Source: Verrucomicrobiales bacterium
GTDB taxonomy: Bacteria > Verrucomicrobiota > Verrucomicrobiia > Limisphaerales > UBA1096
Assembly: GCA_002684915.1 (NCBI GenBank)
Contig: NYWG01000229.1
Coordinates: 1 to 42,393 of the forward strand
Length of the DNA: 42,393 nucleotides
Reading direction: 5' to 3'
In this document: positions 1 through 7,802 of the stretch, piece after piece
Layout of the letters: each line of letters starts with the position of its first letter
Position numbering within the stretch: position 1 is the first letter of the stretch
Made by a program: the position numbers and the translations under genes
The notes under the pieces: generated by a model
What the model saw: only the letters and a program-made list of their open reading frames with translations
Database searches by the model: none
What the model was told of the DNA's origin: nothing

Positions 1-1
1 A

Positions 2-112
2 CCAGAGGAGTATCGTCTCAAGTTAGAGTTACTTACCATTGAAGAATTGGTAGAGGAGACATCAACTGGTGAAGGTTACACACTGGATGAGTTTATGGAG
101 AACCACGGGTGA
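2..112 (+). CDS. 3' end of a truncated hypothetical protein (...LTIEELVEETSTGEGYTLDEFMENHG*)
   Basis: Open frame 2 from the window edge to TGA at 110-112. Confidence 0.6.
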   Translation, partial: PEEYRLKLELLTIEELVEETSTGEGYTLDEFMENHG

Positions 113-124
113 CAGTTGAGGGAG

Positions 125-165
125 TGTCCACTATTGTGGCACAGCACCCCAAAACCGTGTATATT
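125..165 (+). promoter_or_regulatory. Candidate bipartite promoter: TGTCCA(125) + TGGCAC(137) boxes, -10 TATATT(160-165)
   Basis: TGTCCACTATTGTGGCACAGCACCCCAAAACCGTGTATATT, upstream of ATG at 190. Confidence 0.5.
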
Positions 166-189
166 AAGAGAGTCAAAGGAACACACCAC

Positions 190-444
190 ATGCAACTCAC
201 CACACTCGTCACCACCGTTGATTTCTTTCCTGAGGCATTCATCGCTGAAGAGTCTGGCACTGTCGTCAAGCGTTTCCAGAAGCGTGTCACCTTCAACTCC
301 AACGGTCTCAAGTCTTACAGCACTGTCACTGCTCTCACAGCACGTCACGAGTGGTCTGAGCGCATTGCTAACGGTGCTGAGGTCACTGGTTACAACGTAG
401 ATCAGATGCCTCGCTCTGAGTACATGCCAATGGCAGTAGGTTGA
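190..444 (+). CDS. Hypothetical small protein (MQLTTLVTTVDFFPEAF...)
   Basis: ORF in frame of 109..444; the 5' extension overlaps promoter-like sequence, so the ATG at 190 is preferred. Confidence 0.65.
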   Translation: MQLTTLVTTVDFFPEAFIAEESGTVVKRFQKRVTFNSNGLKSYSTVTALTARHEWSERIANGAEVTGYNVDQMPRSEYMPMAVG

Positions 445-761
445 TGATAGAACTACCCTCAGATTTTCCACACACAGCACCCGAGCACTATTATTATGAA
501 TGTAAGGATTTCAAACGTAATGTGGTTGCTATATGGCTTTGTAACACTCAAAGTTATGCTTATACTGCTGATAGTCCTATTCGTACCATCTGGGGATTCG
601 TCAAGTTCAAGCGAACGAAGAGAAGCACTACGCACACTTACCATGCCCCCATCAACTGTAATAAAGTAGGTGCTGAAGTAGATATAAATGATACTAGAGT
701 TTATACTGCTATGCAGATACTCAAACCACTCACACCAACAATACTTAACTTCTTAAGTTAA
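441..761 (+). CDS. Hypothetical protein (PEHYYYECKDF...)
   Basis: 106-aa ORF, 4-nt overlap with the previous gene. Confidence 0.75.
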   Translation: MMIELPSDFPHTAPEHYYYECKDFKRNVVAIWLCNTQSYAYTADSPIRTIWGFVKFKRTKRSTTHTYHAPINCNKVGAEVDINDTRVYTAMQILKPLTPTILNFLS

Positions 762-774
762 AGTATGCTATAAT
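745..774 (+). promoter_or_regulatory. Hairpin (TTAACTT-CTT-AAGTTAA) followed by -10 TATAAT
   Basis: Perfect 7-bp inverted repeat 745-761, TATAAT at 769-774, gene start at 796. Confidence 0.55.
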
Positions 775-795
775 TACACCAGTTCTAGGGGCACT

Positions 796-987
796 ATGTC
801 TGAGTATTATGATTTAAAACAGCAAAAGCGTAAGGATGCATTTGGTTTGTTTTACGAGAGTGTATTGAAACCTGATCATGAGTTACGTAAATGTGCCCAT
901 AACCAAGAATGTTACAACGAACTAATAGAATGGAGACAAGACATTCTCCAATACTTACAGAAACGTCGCCAACAGGAGTTCAACTAA
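796..987 (+). CDS. Hypothetical small protein
   Basis: 63-aa ORF downstream of TATAAT; TAATG overlap with next gene. Confidence 0.7.
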   Translation: MSEYYDLKQQKRKDAFGLFYESVLKPDHELRKCAHNQECYNELIEWRQDILQYLQKRRQQEFN

Positions 988-1325
988 TGCATGAAGGATC
1001 TTATGAGCACCAACGCAAATTTCGTATGCAAGATGCGATTGATGATTATCTCCAAGATGATAAAGTATCAGCACGACAAGCGTATGAAGAGATTATATCT
1101 TGTATCCAGGATGTGATTGATGTGCATGGTAGAGTAGCAAATCGTGCAGAAGAGTTGAGATGCTTGATGTCACTTGATCAAGATTTTAATACTGATGCAT
1201 ACTATAGAAAAGATATCAAGCAAGAGGATCCTGTGTACAATGATGATGGTACTACATCATATGGTTATGCTGCTCATATTACCCTTGGTGACGTTACTAA
1301 ATTCCAGCGAGGATCTTCATTGTGA
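987..1325 (+). CDS. Hypothetical protein (MHEGSYEHQRKFRMQDAIDDYL...)
   Basis: Internal ATG of listed ORF 909..1325, overlapping the upstream stop. Confidence 0.7.
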   Translation: MHEGSYEHQRKFRMQDAIDDYLQDDKVSARQAYEEIISCIQDVIDVHGRVANRAEELRCLMSLDQDFNTDAYYRKDIKQEDPVYNDDGTTSYGYAAHITLGDVTKFQRGSSL

Positions 1326-1483
1326 AATACCGTGTTGAATGGTGGAGAAGCAAGCAAAAAGGATATCGTAGTAGGCAATCTGTTGTATTGTTCAATGATG
1401 CTGATGTATTGCATTTGGTGAAGAACATTCAAGAAGATCCTAATGTGAGTACTGTAGATGTTATCCCCGTATTAGGAGAATGA
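1322..1483 (+). CDS. Hypothetical small protein (MKYRVEWWRSKQKGYRSRQ...)
   Basis: GTG start, GTGA overlap; 53 aa translated by hand. Confidence 0.6.
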   Translation: MKYRVEWWRSKQKGYRSRQSVVLFNDADVLHLVKNIQEDPNVSTVDVIPVLGE

Positions 1484-1644
1484 ATATTGTAAGAGTTCCG
1501 CTCACTGCGGAACAAATGGAATTTATAATGGATATGATGATGAAGTATCCTAAAGACACTGTACATCATAAGCATGTTGATGATGCGTTTCTGTATGACC
1601 ACTTAGAGAAGTGGCACAGGTACGCGCTTCAAGCGGAGGAATGA
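1480..1644 (+). CDS. Hypothetical small protein (MNIVRVPLTAEQMEFIMDMMMK...)
   Basis: ATGA overlap; 54 aa translated by hand. Confidence 0.6.
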   Translation: MNIVRVPLTAEQMEFIMDMMMKYPKDTVHHKHVDDAFLYDHLEKWHRYALQAEE

Positions 1645-1653
1645 CCCTATAAT
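1612..1653 (+). promoter_or_regulatory. Candidate bipartite promoter: TGGCAC(1612) - 30 nt - TATAAT(1648)
   Basis: Box 36 nt upstream of -10; palindrome CGCTTcAAGCG (1625-1635) between them. Confidence 0.5.
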
Positions 1654-1675
1654 AAGCACATAAGCAACCAACACC

Positions 1676-1834
1676 ATGCTCAAGAAACTCCCCAACGGCA
1701 CCATGCTCTACCTGCCATACAACGTTGATGAGTACACTGCTCGCCAACGCATGGAAGCATATGCTAATCGTGAGCGTAACACAGACTACGATGGTCGCAA
1801 CTTATTCAACGAAATGTTTGGTGAAGACAACTAA
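1676..1834 (+). CDS. Hypothetical small protein (MLKKLPNGTMLYLPYNVDEYTARQRMEAY...)
   Basis: 52-aa ORF after TATAAT at 1648. Confidence 0.65.
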   Translation: MLKKLPNGTMLYLPYNVDEYTARQRMEAYANRERNTDYDGRNLFNEMFGEDN

Positions 1835-1968
1835 TGAAAGTAACTCAGTATCTCTTGAGCGGCATCTTTGCCTTTGTTGCTCTCACTTGCTATCTGCTAT
1901 TCCTAGCAGATCGTGACTCCAAAATGATGAACTACTATGACTCAACAATCCAATCAAGAGTTCGTTAA
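1834..1968 (+). CDS. Small single-TM protein (MKVTQYLLSGIFAFVALTCYLLFLADRDSK...)
   Basis: Hydrophobic segment; TAATG overlap with upstream gene. Confidence 0.6.
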   Translation: MKVTQYLLSGIFAFVALTCYLLFLADRDSKMMNYYDSTIQSRVR

Positions 1969-2080
1969 CGACCTATTTGACAAACTATTCAGTCATGTTG
2001 ATACTGACATGATTGATCTACATGATGATGACTCATGCTGTGATCATCTTGAATTTGAACAACTCACTATTAATTTTTAA
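1937..2080 (+). CDS. Hypothetical acidic small protein (MTQQSNQEFVNDLFDKLFSHVDTD...)
   Basis: 47-aa ORF, overlaps previous gene. Confidence 0.55.
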   Translation: MTQQSNQEFVNDLFDKLFSHVDTDMIDLHDDDSCCDHLEFEQLTINF

Positions 2081-2083
2081 ACT

Positions 2084-2245
2084 ATGACTATTTCTGAAGT
2101 AATGCTTGATCGTTGGCTCCTAGAGCAAATTGATGAGATCAATGATGACGCAGTAAACAACTTTGCAGACTATACCAGACAAAATCAAGACTGGCGCAAG
2201 TGTGCAACTGAAGAACTGTCACAAGAGGCATTGGATCTGCTCTGA
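2084..2245 (+). CDS. Hypothetical small protein (MTISEVMLDRWLLEQIDEINDD...)
   Basis: 53-aa ORF; stop codon lies within a hairpin. Confidence 0.6.
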   Translation: MTISEVMLDRWLLEQIDEINDDAVNNFADYTRQNQDWRKCATEELSQEALDLL

Positions 2246-2258
2246 TCCAGCCTATACT
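2217..2258 (+). promoter_or_regulatory. Candidate bipartite promoter: TGTCAC(2217) - 30 nt - TATACT(2253)
   Basis: GAACTGTCACA box; hairpin TGGATC-tgctct-GATCCA (2232-2249) between box and -10. Confidence 0.55.
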
Positions 2259-2284
2259 ATATTCATACCAAAGGGAACCACCCA

Positions 2285-2746
2285 ATGACTGCCACCACCT
2301 TCGCTGATTACGCTGCATCTGCTGAAGCACGTAACGATATCGCACAAGCGATCCTAGGTCACACATTTGCGCTCTGCCAAGCACTTGAGCAAGACTTTGT
2401 GAAGGAGAGCATCCGTCGTCAAGAGTTCTTCATGGCATCTGCCGTAAACAGAGAGTATCATGAGCAGAAGATTGCTGACCTGAAGAATAACATTGGTGCT
2501 TATCAGTTTACTGTTGATACTGGTCGTAAGTATCACAAGGTCATGATGACTACTGATGGTGGTAATCGCTCTGTTCACTGCTTCATTGATAAGAAGACAG
2601 GTGAAGTGTACAAAGCAGCATCTATCAAAGCACCTGCCAAAGGTGTTCGTTTCAACATGCTAATCATCAAAGAGCGTGAGTTTATGCTTGAAAACGCTGA
2701 CTGGGCGGGTGGTTACCTCTATCGTAACGCTTCCTACACTGGTTGA
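2285..2746 (+). CDS. Hypothetical protein, 153 aa
   Basis: Long ORF downstream of TATACT. Confidence 0.8.
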   Translation: MTATTFADYAASAEARNDIAQAILGHTFALCQALEQDFVKESIRRQEFFMASAVNREYHEQKIADLKNNIGAYQFTVDTGRKYHKVMMTTDGGNRSVHCFIDKKTGEVYKAASIKAPAKGVRFNMLIIKEREFMLENADWAGGYLYRNASYTG

Positions 2747-2771
2747 CAACCTGTCTCATACATAGTATACT
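2743..2771 (+). promoter_or_regulatory. Consensus sigma70 promoter TTGACA-N17-TATACT
   Basis: TTGACA 2743-2748, 17-nt spacer, TATACT 2766-2771; -35 lies in palindrome GGTTGACAACC. Confidence 0.8.
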
Positions 2772-2793
2772 GTAGTTCATCCGATCTTATCTC

Positions 2794-3024
2794 ATGTCTG
2801 CTCCCCTGTTCTATCTCGTTGCTGATGGTAATGCATTTGCCATTGAAGATGACGGTTATATGTTTGGTGCTGCTGTTAATGATGACGGCAGTGTGGATTG
2901 GGACGGTTCTTACGAATTTACTCCCAATGAAGAGGATGTTGAGTACATTGCACATATGTGTAATCTACTCAAGCAAGCACAACAACTATCCCAAGAACAA
3001 ATTCAGGAGGTCTTCGTCAAATGA
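2794..3024 (+). CDS. Hypothetical acidic protein (MSAPLFYLVADGNAFAIEDDGYMFG...)
   Basis: 76-aa ORF directly after the consensus promoter. Confidence 0.75.
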   Translation: MSAPLFYLVADGNAFAIEDDGYMFGAAVNDDGSVDWDGSYEFTPNEEDVEYIAHMCNLLKQAQQLSQEQIQEVFVK

Positions 3025-3314
3025 TTTACTTGTCCCGATATACTAAGACGAAACCACAGCATGCTGCTCCATTAATTGTAGCAGACATCAAGACCCTCTT
3101 GAAACCGCTTCCAACGCACTACAGCAGAGGTGAGTATAGTGTACCCGTCACAACCACGGCAGAACCCCTTACAGACGAATACAGACGCTTCTGGCGTTAT
3201 CATGGTCACTATACTCTAGAATTTACCAAGGCATTGATGCAATCTTTGCCTCAAGACGTTAAATTCGTCTCATATGATCATCTCAACAACAAACTGACTC
3301 TTATCAAACTATGA
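3021..3314 (+). CDS. Hypothetical protein
   Basis: 97-aa ORF, ATGA overlap. Confidence 0.7.
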   Translation: MIYLSRYTKTKPQHAAPLIVADIKTLLKPLPTHYSRGEYSVPVTTTAEPLTDEYRRFWRYHGHYTLEFTKALMQSLPQDVKFVSYDHLNNKLTLIKL

Positions 3315-3538
3315 ATAACGTTGATGCTCTTCGGATATCCGAACAACGCGATGACATTTGCGAATGGATGATGACTCGGTTTCGTGAACTAATTGCAGAT
3401 GATCGTGTTGATGATGCACTGCATTTTGCAGATGAGTGGTTTGAATGGATGGATCCAGAAGGCTACATAAACGAGCAAACTTTGTTTTACGACGAGGATG
3501 AGCTCGCAGAACTCTACAAATCGCTCCAACATGGATGA
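3311..3538 (+). CDS. Hypothetical acidic protein
   Basis: 75-aa ORF, ATGA overlap. Confidence 0.7.
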   Translation: MNNVDALRISEQRDDICEWMMTRFRELIADDRVDDALHFADEWFEWMDPEGYINEQTLFYDEDELAELYKSLQHG

Positions 3539-3665
3539 CCAAATCAAGCAATTGATATTGTCATACATGGAAGCGGAAAACAAAAAAGATCACGCGCTAG
3601 CAGAGAAGATTCTCTATGACATCAACAAAGTCAAAGCCCTATGTCGTGAAGATTCCTCTGATTGA
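3531..3665 (+). CDS. Hypothetical small protein (MDDQIKQLILSYMEAENKKDHALAEKIL...)
   Basis: 44-aa ORF overlapping both neighbours. Confidence 0.5.
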   Translation: MDDQIKQLILSYMEAENKKDHALAEKILYDINKVKALCREDSSD

Positions 3666-3813
3666 TGCTCTAGAACAAGAGTATCAAGATTGGTTGATGA
3701 TTAAGCAGAGTTTGGGTATCAAACGTTCACTCAAAAGTTTCCTGTACTTTATTCACAACTATGGAATACCTGACCAAGAAGGAGGCAGTATGGATCTGCC
3801 GAAAGATGATTAA
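3616..3813 (+). CDS. Hypothetical protein
   Basis: 65-aa ORF. Confidence 0.6.
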   Translation: MTSTKSKPYVVKIPLIDALEQEYQDWLMIKQSLGIKRSLKSFLYFIHNYGIPDQEGGSMDLPKDD

Positions 3814-3952
3814 GGTATGGCATCCGGAATTACGCGGTAACATACCTGCAAAGCAGGAGTATTGGAGTAAGTTCCTTGACATTTTATATAATGATGGTAG
3901 AATTGAACAAACTGATTATGAAACCTGGTTATGCCCTTTCAAACTAAACTGA
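3761..3952 (+). CDS. Hypothetical protein
   Basis: 63-aa ORF. Confidence 0.55.
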   Translation: MEYLTKKEAVWICRKMIKVWHPELRGNIPAKQEYWSKFLDILYNDGRIEQTDYETWLCPFKLN

Positions 3953-4629
3953 TTAATGCTGTTGTTGGTACTGTAGTAGCACTTGCTGCCAATGTAGGCA
4001 CTCCTGCAATTGCAGATCCTCTTACAGATGATGATTACTATTCTAATCATTCCATGGGATGTATGCTTCTTCAAGAGTGTACTGATGATGTAGACGAAGT
4101 GTTCTCTCTTCTAGATGTTTCTTCTCAGTATGACAATACGGATTCTTTCTATCCTGTTGCGAATGAGTTTAACAATATGCTTGTGGCACTGAATCAAATC
4201 GGTGTCAGAGTATATCTTGCGGATGAGAAGTATTTCCCTGTAGGACATCGTGGTGTCTATCATACTGTGAGTAATAACTTCTTCTTGAACAAGGCATTTA
4301 TGGGTCGTCCTAGTACACTTATGAGTGTAATGCGTCATGAAGGATGGCATGCAGCGCAAGATTGTATGGCAGGTACGATTGATAATAGTATGATTGCTAT
4401 CATTATGCCTGAAGATAGCGTACCAATGTTGTGGCAAGAGATGGTGAAGCGGACATATGTATTGCAACCAGGTGCAATTCCGTGGGAGAAAGAAGCAACA
4501 TGGGCAGGTAAGACAGAAGGAATGACATTGAGTGCTCTTCAGAGTTGTGCAGCAGGAACAATGTGGTCAGATTATGAACCAACTCCTATGACACGTGAAT
4601 GGTTGGAGAACAATGGATTCATCAAATAA
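3931..4629 (+). CDS. Putative exported metallopeptidase-like protein (signal-peptide-like N-terminus, HEGWH motif)
   Basis: N-terminal LINAVVGTVVALAANVGTPAIADP; SVMRHEGWHAAQDCMAG fits HExxH. Confidence 0.65.
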   Translation: MPFQTKLINAVVGTVVALAANVGTPAIADPLTDDDYYSNHSMGCMLLQECTDDVDEVFSLLDVSSQYDNTDSFYPVANEFNNMLVALNQIGVRVYLADEKYFPVGHRGVYHTVSNNFFLNKAFMGRPSTLMSVMRHEGWHAAQDCMAGTIDNSMIAIIMPEDSVPMLWQEMVKRTYVLQPGAIPWEKEATWAGKTEGMTLSALQSCAAGTMWSDYEPTPMTREWLENNGFIK

Positions 4630-4897
4630 GTACATCACTAAAGTACAACAGTATCAAGACACAGAGGACTACTACATTGAAATCCCAGAAGAAATCACCA
4701 ACGAACTCAACTGGCAAGAAGGAGATGAAATCTGTTGGACAATTGTCAACGAACAAATCATCCTCACGAACTACACAAAGAAAACTAGAAGAAAATATCA
4801 AAGCGTTAACATCAGTGACGCCACGCAAGAAGACTACCAAGACTTCTGGTACAACAGCGAAAGCGAAGGGCAAGAGTACACCAGCAACAGAGTTTAG
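4613..4897 (+). CDS. AbrB/MazE-like (SpoVT-AbrB fold) protein
   Basis: YITKVQQYQDTEDYYIEIPEEITNELNWQEGDEICWTIVNEQIILTN resembles swapped-hairpin AbrB domains. Confidence 0.6.
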   Translation: MDSSNKYITKVQQYQDTEDYYIEIPEEITNELNWQEGDEICWTIVNEQIILTNYTKKTRRKYQSVNISDATQEDYQDFWYNSESEGQEYTSNRV

Positions 4898-5087
4898 ATA
4901 TCAGAATTCACGTAAGTTAAATCTATTTCCTTACGTGGATACATTCCCATGGTTTCTAGAAAATCGTAAGGAAGACAATAAGAAGTGTTGGTTTCAGTGT
5001 GAAGATCATGTGATTAAATATGTCACGAGGTATAACCTCTATCCAATTAAAGATTATAAGTGTTTATGTTACAACCAGAACCAATAG
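4815..5087 (+). CDS. Hypothetical protein in an alternate frame (MTPRKKTTKTSGTTAKAKGK...LCYNQNQ)
   Basis: Distal part of ORF 4599..5087 looks coding; GTG at 4815 proposed, 83-nt overlap with upstream gene. Confidence 0.45.
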   Translation: MTPRKKTTKTSGTTAKAKGKSTPATEFRYQNSRKLNLFPYVDTFPWFLENRKEDNKKCWFQCEDHVIKYVTRYNLYPIKDYKCLCYNQNQ

Positions 5088-5671
5088 ACGAGAGTAAGAT
5101 CATTGTTACCGATGATTTCCTACCAGAGAAAGACTTTGCAATTGTACGAGACTATATCTTAGGAAATCAAATGTCCTGGTATTGGGTTGGTAACTATGCT
5201 GGTGGTTATCCATTGATGGAGCATGTATTCTATTCCGAAAAGAGAGGACCTGAACTACATGTTGGTACACCAATGGTGAATACAGTTGCATTTAGAGCAA
5301 TTGATCCTGTCATCGCACGTCTTCAACCAGCATCATTGATTCGTGTCCGCGCTAATTGTAATTGGCGTACTAATGATAAGATGCAACAACGTGATTGGCA
5401 CACGGATGTACCATTTGAATGTCAATCTGGCATATATTATATGCATGATAGTGATGGTTGCACAGTATTCAAAGATGGTACAAATGAGCAAATTGAAGTA
5501 GAAACTAAAGAGAATCGCTTCATTCAGTTTCCTTCTACATATGAGCATGCTGCAACACCATTCACAGAGGGAGTACGTCGTGTGGTATTGAATATTAACT
5601 TCCATATCAACAAAATCATCCCAAATGTGACCACTATTACAACTGGCACAAGCAACCCTGAGCACTGGTGA
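5066..5671 (+). CDS. 2OG-Fe(II) oxygenase-like protein
   Basis: DWHTDVPFECQSGIYYM...FPSTYEHAATPFTEGVRRVVLNINF: HxD...H...R arrangement on a double-stranded beta-helix-like pattern. Confidence 0.75.
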   Translation: MLQPEPIDESKIIVTDDFLPEKDFAIVRDYILGNQMSWYWVGNYAGGYPLMEHVFYSEKRGPELHVGTPMVNTVAFRAIDPVIARLQPASLIRVRANCNWRTNDKMQQRDWHTDVPFECQSGIYYMHDSDGCTVFKDGTNEQIEVETKENRFIQFPSTYEHAATPFTEGVRRVVLNINFHINKIIPNVTTITTGTSNPEHW

Positions 5672-5684
5672 TCTGTGTTATAAT
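5644..5684 (+). promoter_or_regulatory. Candidate bipartite promoter: TGGCAC(5644) - 29 nt - TATAAT(5679)
   Basis: AACTGGCACA box 35 nt upstream of TATAAT; opens the 5707-7750 overlapping gene block. Confidence 0.5.
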
Positions 5685-5706
5685 AACAGAGTAACCAACC
5701 TATATC

Positions 5707-5862
5707 ATGAGCAACCGTTTTTGGTTATTGACAAGTACATTATGTGGTATCGGGTTATTGTATGTCACTGCAATGCCTGCTGCCACACAAGGTGAGATGG
5801 TTCAAACCATCGTTGAGATTGTGCATTCTTTCCCTAAAGCAAAAGATGGAGAACAGTACTAA
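5707..5862 (+). CDS. Small membrane/exported peptide (MSNRFWLLTSTLCGIGLLYVTAMPAATQG...)
   Basis: 51 aa with hydrophobic N-terminus, after TATAAT. Confidence 0.6.
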   Translation: MSNRFWLLTSTLCGIGLLYVTAMPAATQGEMVQTIVEIVHSFPKAKDGEQY

Positions 5863-6005
5863 TGACTAAGAAGCAAATCATAAGCAAGAAAGGTGAGACC
5901 TGGGAGTATGAAGAAACTCCTGAAACTCGTGCTGCATTGAAGAAATTACATGATGGTATTCGTAAACTAGAAGAACAAGCACCTGATTATGGAGTTGGTA
6001 AATGA
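5862..6005 (+). CDS. Hypothetical small protein (MTKKQIISKKGETWEYEETPETR...)
   Basis: 47-aa ORF, TAATG overlap. Confidence 0.6.
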   Translation: MTKKQIISKKGETWEYEETPETRAALKKLHDGIRKLEEQAPDYGVGK

Positions 6006-6238
6006 CTCAAGATGAACTATGGGATATGATGCATACTCTTGGTTGGGATGTAAGACATGATGATATTGTACTTGAGGTTGGTGGTACTGTAGTTTCTGGT
6101 ATTGAACAACCAGAAGGATATAATAAGAAGTGGGCATCACCTAAAGGTCATCGTAAGTATAATAAGGATGCATTCATTGTAATTAAGAATAGGTCGCGTG
6201 ATGATCATACGAAATCAAAAGCACAAACAAATGAATAG
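6002..6238 (+). CDS. Hypothetical protein
   Basis: 78-aa ORF, ATGA overlap. Confidence 0.65.
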   Translation: MTQDELWDMMHTLGWDVRHDDIVLEVGGTVVSGIEQPEGYNKKWASPKGHRKYNKDAFIVIKNRSRDDHTKSKAQTNE

Positions 6239-6725
6239 ATTCTTTATCCGTGAACGACATCAAATCATCACTGATACCTATCATGATCTGTCTATTAATG
6301 ATAGATTCATGCAGGAATTAGAAGACATTAACTGGCCTATGTCTTATAAGACTAATGTTGGTGCTATGATGTCTGATTGGACAATGAAATCAGATAATGT
6401 TAACATGATCTATGAATGGATCATCTCATTACTACATCAAACTTATCCGGATTTACCTACAGATCTATATCAGTTGTATGAAGCATGGTTTGCAAAGTAT
6501 AATGATGGTGATAGTACACGATGTCATGATCATAAGTTTGCACCATTCTCTTTTGTTTACTATATTAATTCACCTGAAGGATCATCATCACTCTATTTCC
6601 CTACATCAAATAAAGAAATCACTCCCGCTCCAGGTAAAGTGGTCATCTTCCCTGGTAACGTAGAACATTATGTACCAATCAATCAATGTACAAATAGAGT
6701 TGTCCTCGCAGGTAATATCAAATGA
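6231..6725 (+). CDS. 2OG-Fe(II) oxygenase-like protein
   Basis: RCHDHKFAPFSFVYYINSPEGSSSLYFP...PGKVVIFPGNVEHYVP...NRVVLAGNI: HxH/D...H...R pattern. Confidence 0.7.
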   Translation: MNRFFIRERHQIITDTYHDLSINDRFMQELEDINWPMSYKTNVGAMMSDWTMKSDNVNMIYEWIISLLHQTYPDLPTDLYQLYEAWFAKYNDGDSTRCHDHKFAPFSFVYYINSPEGSSSLYFPTSNKEITPAPGKVVIFPGNVEHYVPINQCTNRVVLAGNIK

Positions 6726-7309
6726 AAGCACAATTTGAAATTACTCCCACAACCTATGATCCTACCATTGAATGGGGTGATGAAGTTAAAGTCTTTCGTG
6801 GTCGTTTTCCTCTACATGCAACAATTACTTGGGATAACATTGTCCCCCTCTGGCAACAAGAACGTAACCATGATTACTTAAGATGCTTAACACCAGATAA
6901 TCATCAGGTATATGAAAACCCCATTGATTATGAAGGTGAAACTGATAACCCTGATTTAGCATTGGAGATTGATAGACAAGTACTCATACCAACATTCATT
7001 ACACATACTCAAGACTTCCTTGATCCTAACACTGTTAACATATGCCAAGAAGCATATGACTTAAACCTTAAAAACTTACACATCTACAGTAATGTCCTTG
7101 CTGAATCATTTCTCTTTAAATCTCATCGTGATCCCCATTCTATCTTCATCATACAATGCATAGGTATGATTCAATATGAGTTTGAAGATGATACAATTCA
7201 TCAACTCCATCCAGGTGATGCCATCTATATCCCAAGAGGACTATATCATGCACCTAAAATCTTTGGTCCACGTGTTACTTTCTCTTACAATTGGCATTAC
7301 AGACGATGA
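6722..7309 (+). CDS. Cupin/JmjC-like protein
   Basis: FKSHRDPHSIFIIQCIGMIQYEFEDDTIHQLHPGDAIYIPRGLYHAPKIFGPRVTFSYN cupin-type motifs. Confidence 0.7.
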   Translation: MKAQFEITPTTYDPTIEWGDEVKVFRGRFPLHATITWDNIVPLWQQERNHDYLRCLTPDNHQVYENPIDYEGETDNPDLALEIDRQVLIPTFITHTQDFLDPNTVNICQEAYDLNLKNLHIYSNVLAESFLFKSHRDPHSIFIIQCIGMIQYEFEDDTIHQLHPGDAIYIPRGLYHAPKIFGPRVTFSYNWHYRR

Positions 7310-7548
7310 CATACACACCAACAATTAATGATAGAGTACGATGGAAAGATCATGAAGGTTGGGTATACTTCATTTGCTCTGATTACTTTACATTAGAACT
7401 TGGTATTAGACCAAAGAAAGATAACCAAGGTTCTCCACATAAAAAACATCATATACTTCTATTAGTATACAATAGATTCTATGATGAAGTACAATACCTA
7501 GGTAAACGTGCAACCAAATACGATGACACAATTGATCCAACCCTCTGA
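7306..7548 (+). CDS. Hypothetical protein (MTYTPTINDRVRWKDHEGWVYFICSDYFTLE...)
   Basis: 80-aa ORF with ATGA overlap; internal Met of listed ORF 7291. Confidence 0.65.
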   Translation: MTYTPTINDRVRWKDHEGWVYFICSDYFTLELGIRPKKDNQGSPHKKHHILLLVYNRFYDEVQYLGKRATKYDDTIDPTL

Positions 7549-7750
7549 TCCACAATACTTTACCCATACATCAACAGAACCATACGATAGACATCATTAC
7601 ATCCTACATTACAAGGATAATACACAACACAAATACACTGATTGGCAAGACCTTTACCTTAAATGGTTTCAAACTCCTAAACAATTCTTATCTCATGTTG
7701 AAGTGATAGATGTACCTACCCTCCGCACCTCTCCACCACAGGGTTTTTGA
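7523..7750 (+). CDS. Hypothetical small protein
   Basis: ORF of track 7508..7750, Met at 7523. Confidence 0.55.
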   Translation: MTQLIQPSDPQYFTHTSTEPYDRHHYILHYKDNTQHKYTDWQDLYLKWFQTPKQFLSHVEVIDVPTLRTSPPQGF

Positions 7751-7802
7751 AGATACTTATGGATACTACCCAACTCTTTATTAATCATTAAATTAATATA
7801 GT

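Noticed and set aside
109-189. 5' extension of ORF 109..444 (GTG start)
   Set aside because: Covers a promoter-like element (TGGCAC...TATATT); the ATG at 190 fits better, though the GTGA overlap with the upstream stop keeps the alternative possible.
255-330. TGGCAC at 255 and TGTCAC at 324
   Set aside because: Lie in coding sequence with no -10-like hexamer 35-37 nt downstream; serve as examples that the box alone occurs by chance.
5396-5438. TGGCAC (5396) 37 nt before TATATT (5433) inside the 2OG oxygenase gene
   Set aside because: Within a conserved catalytic coding motif (DWHTD), lacks the AAsTG flank, and there is no gene start nearby; likely chance, and a reminder that the motif needs statistical testing.
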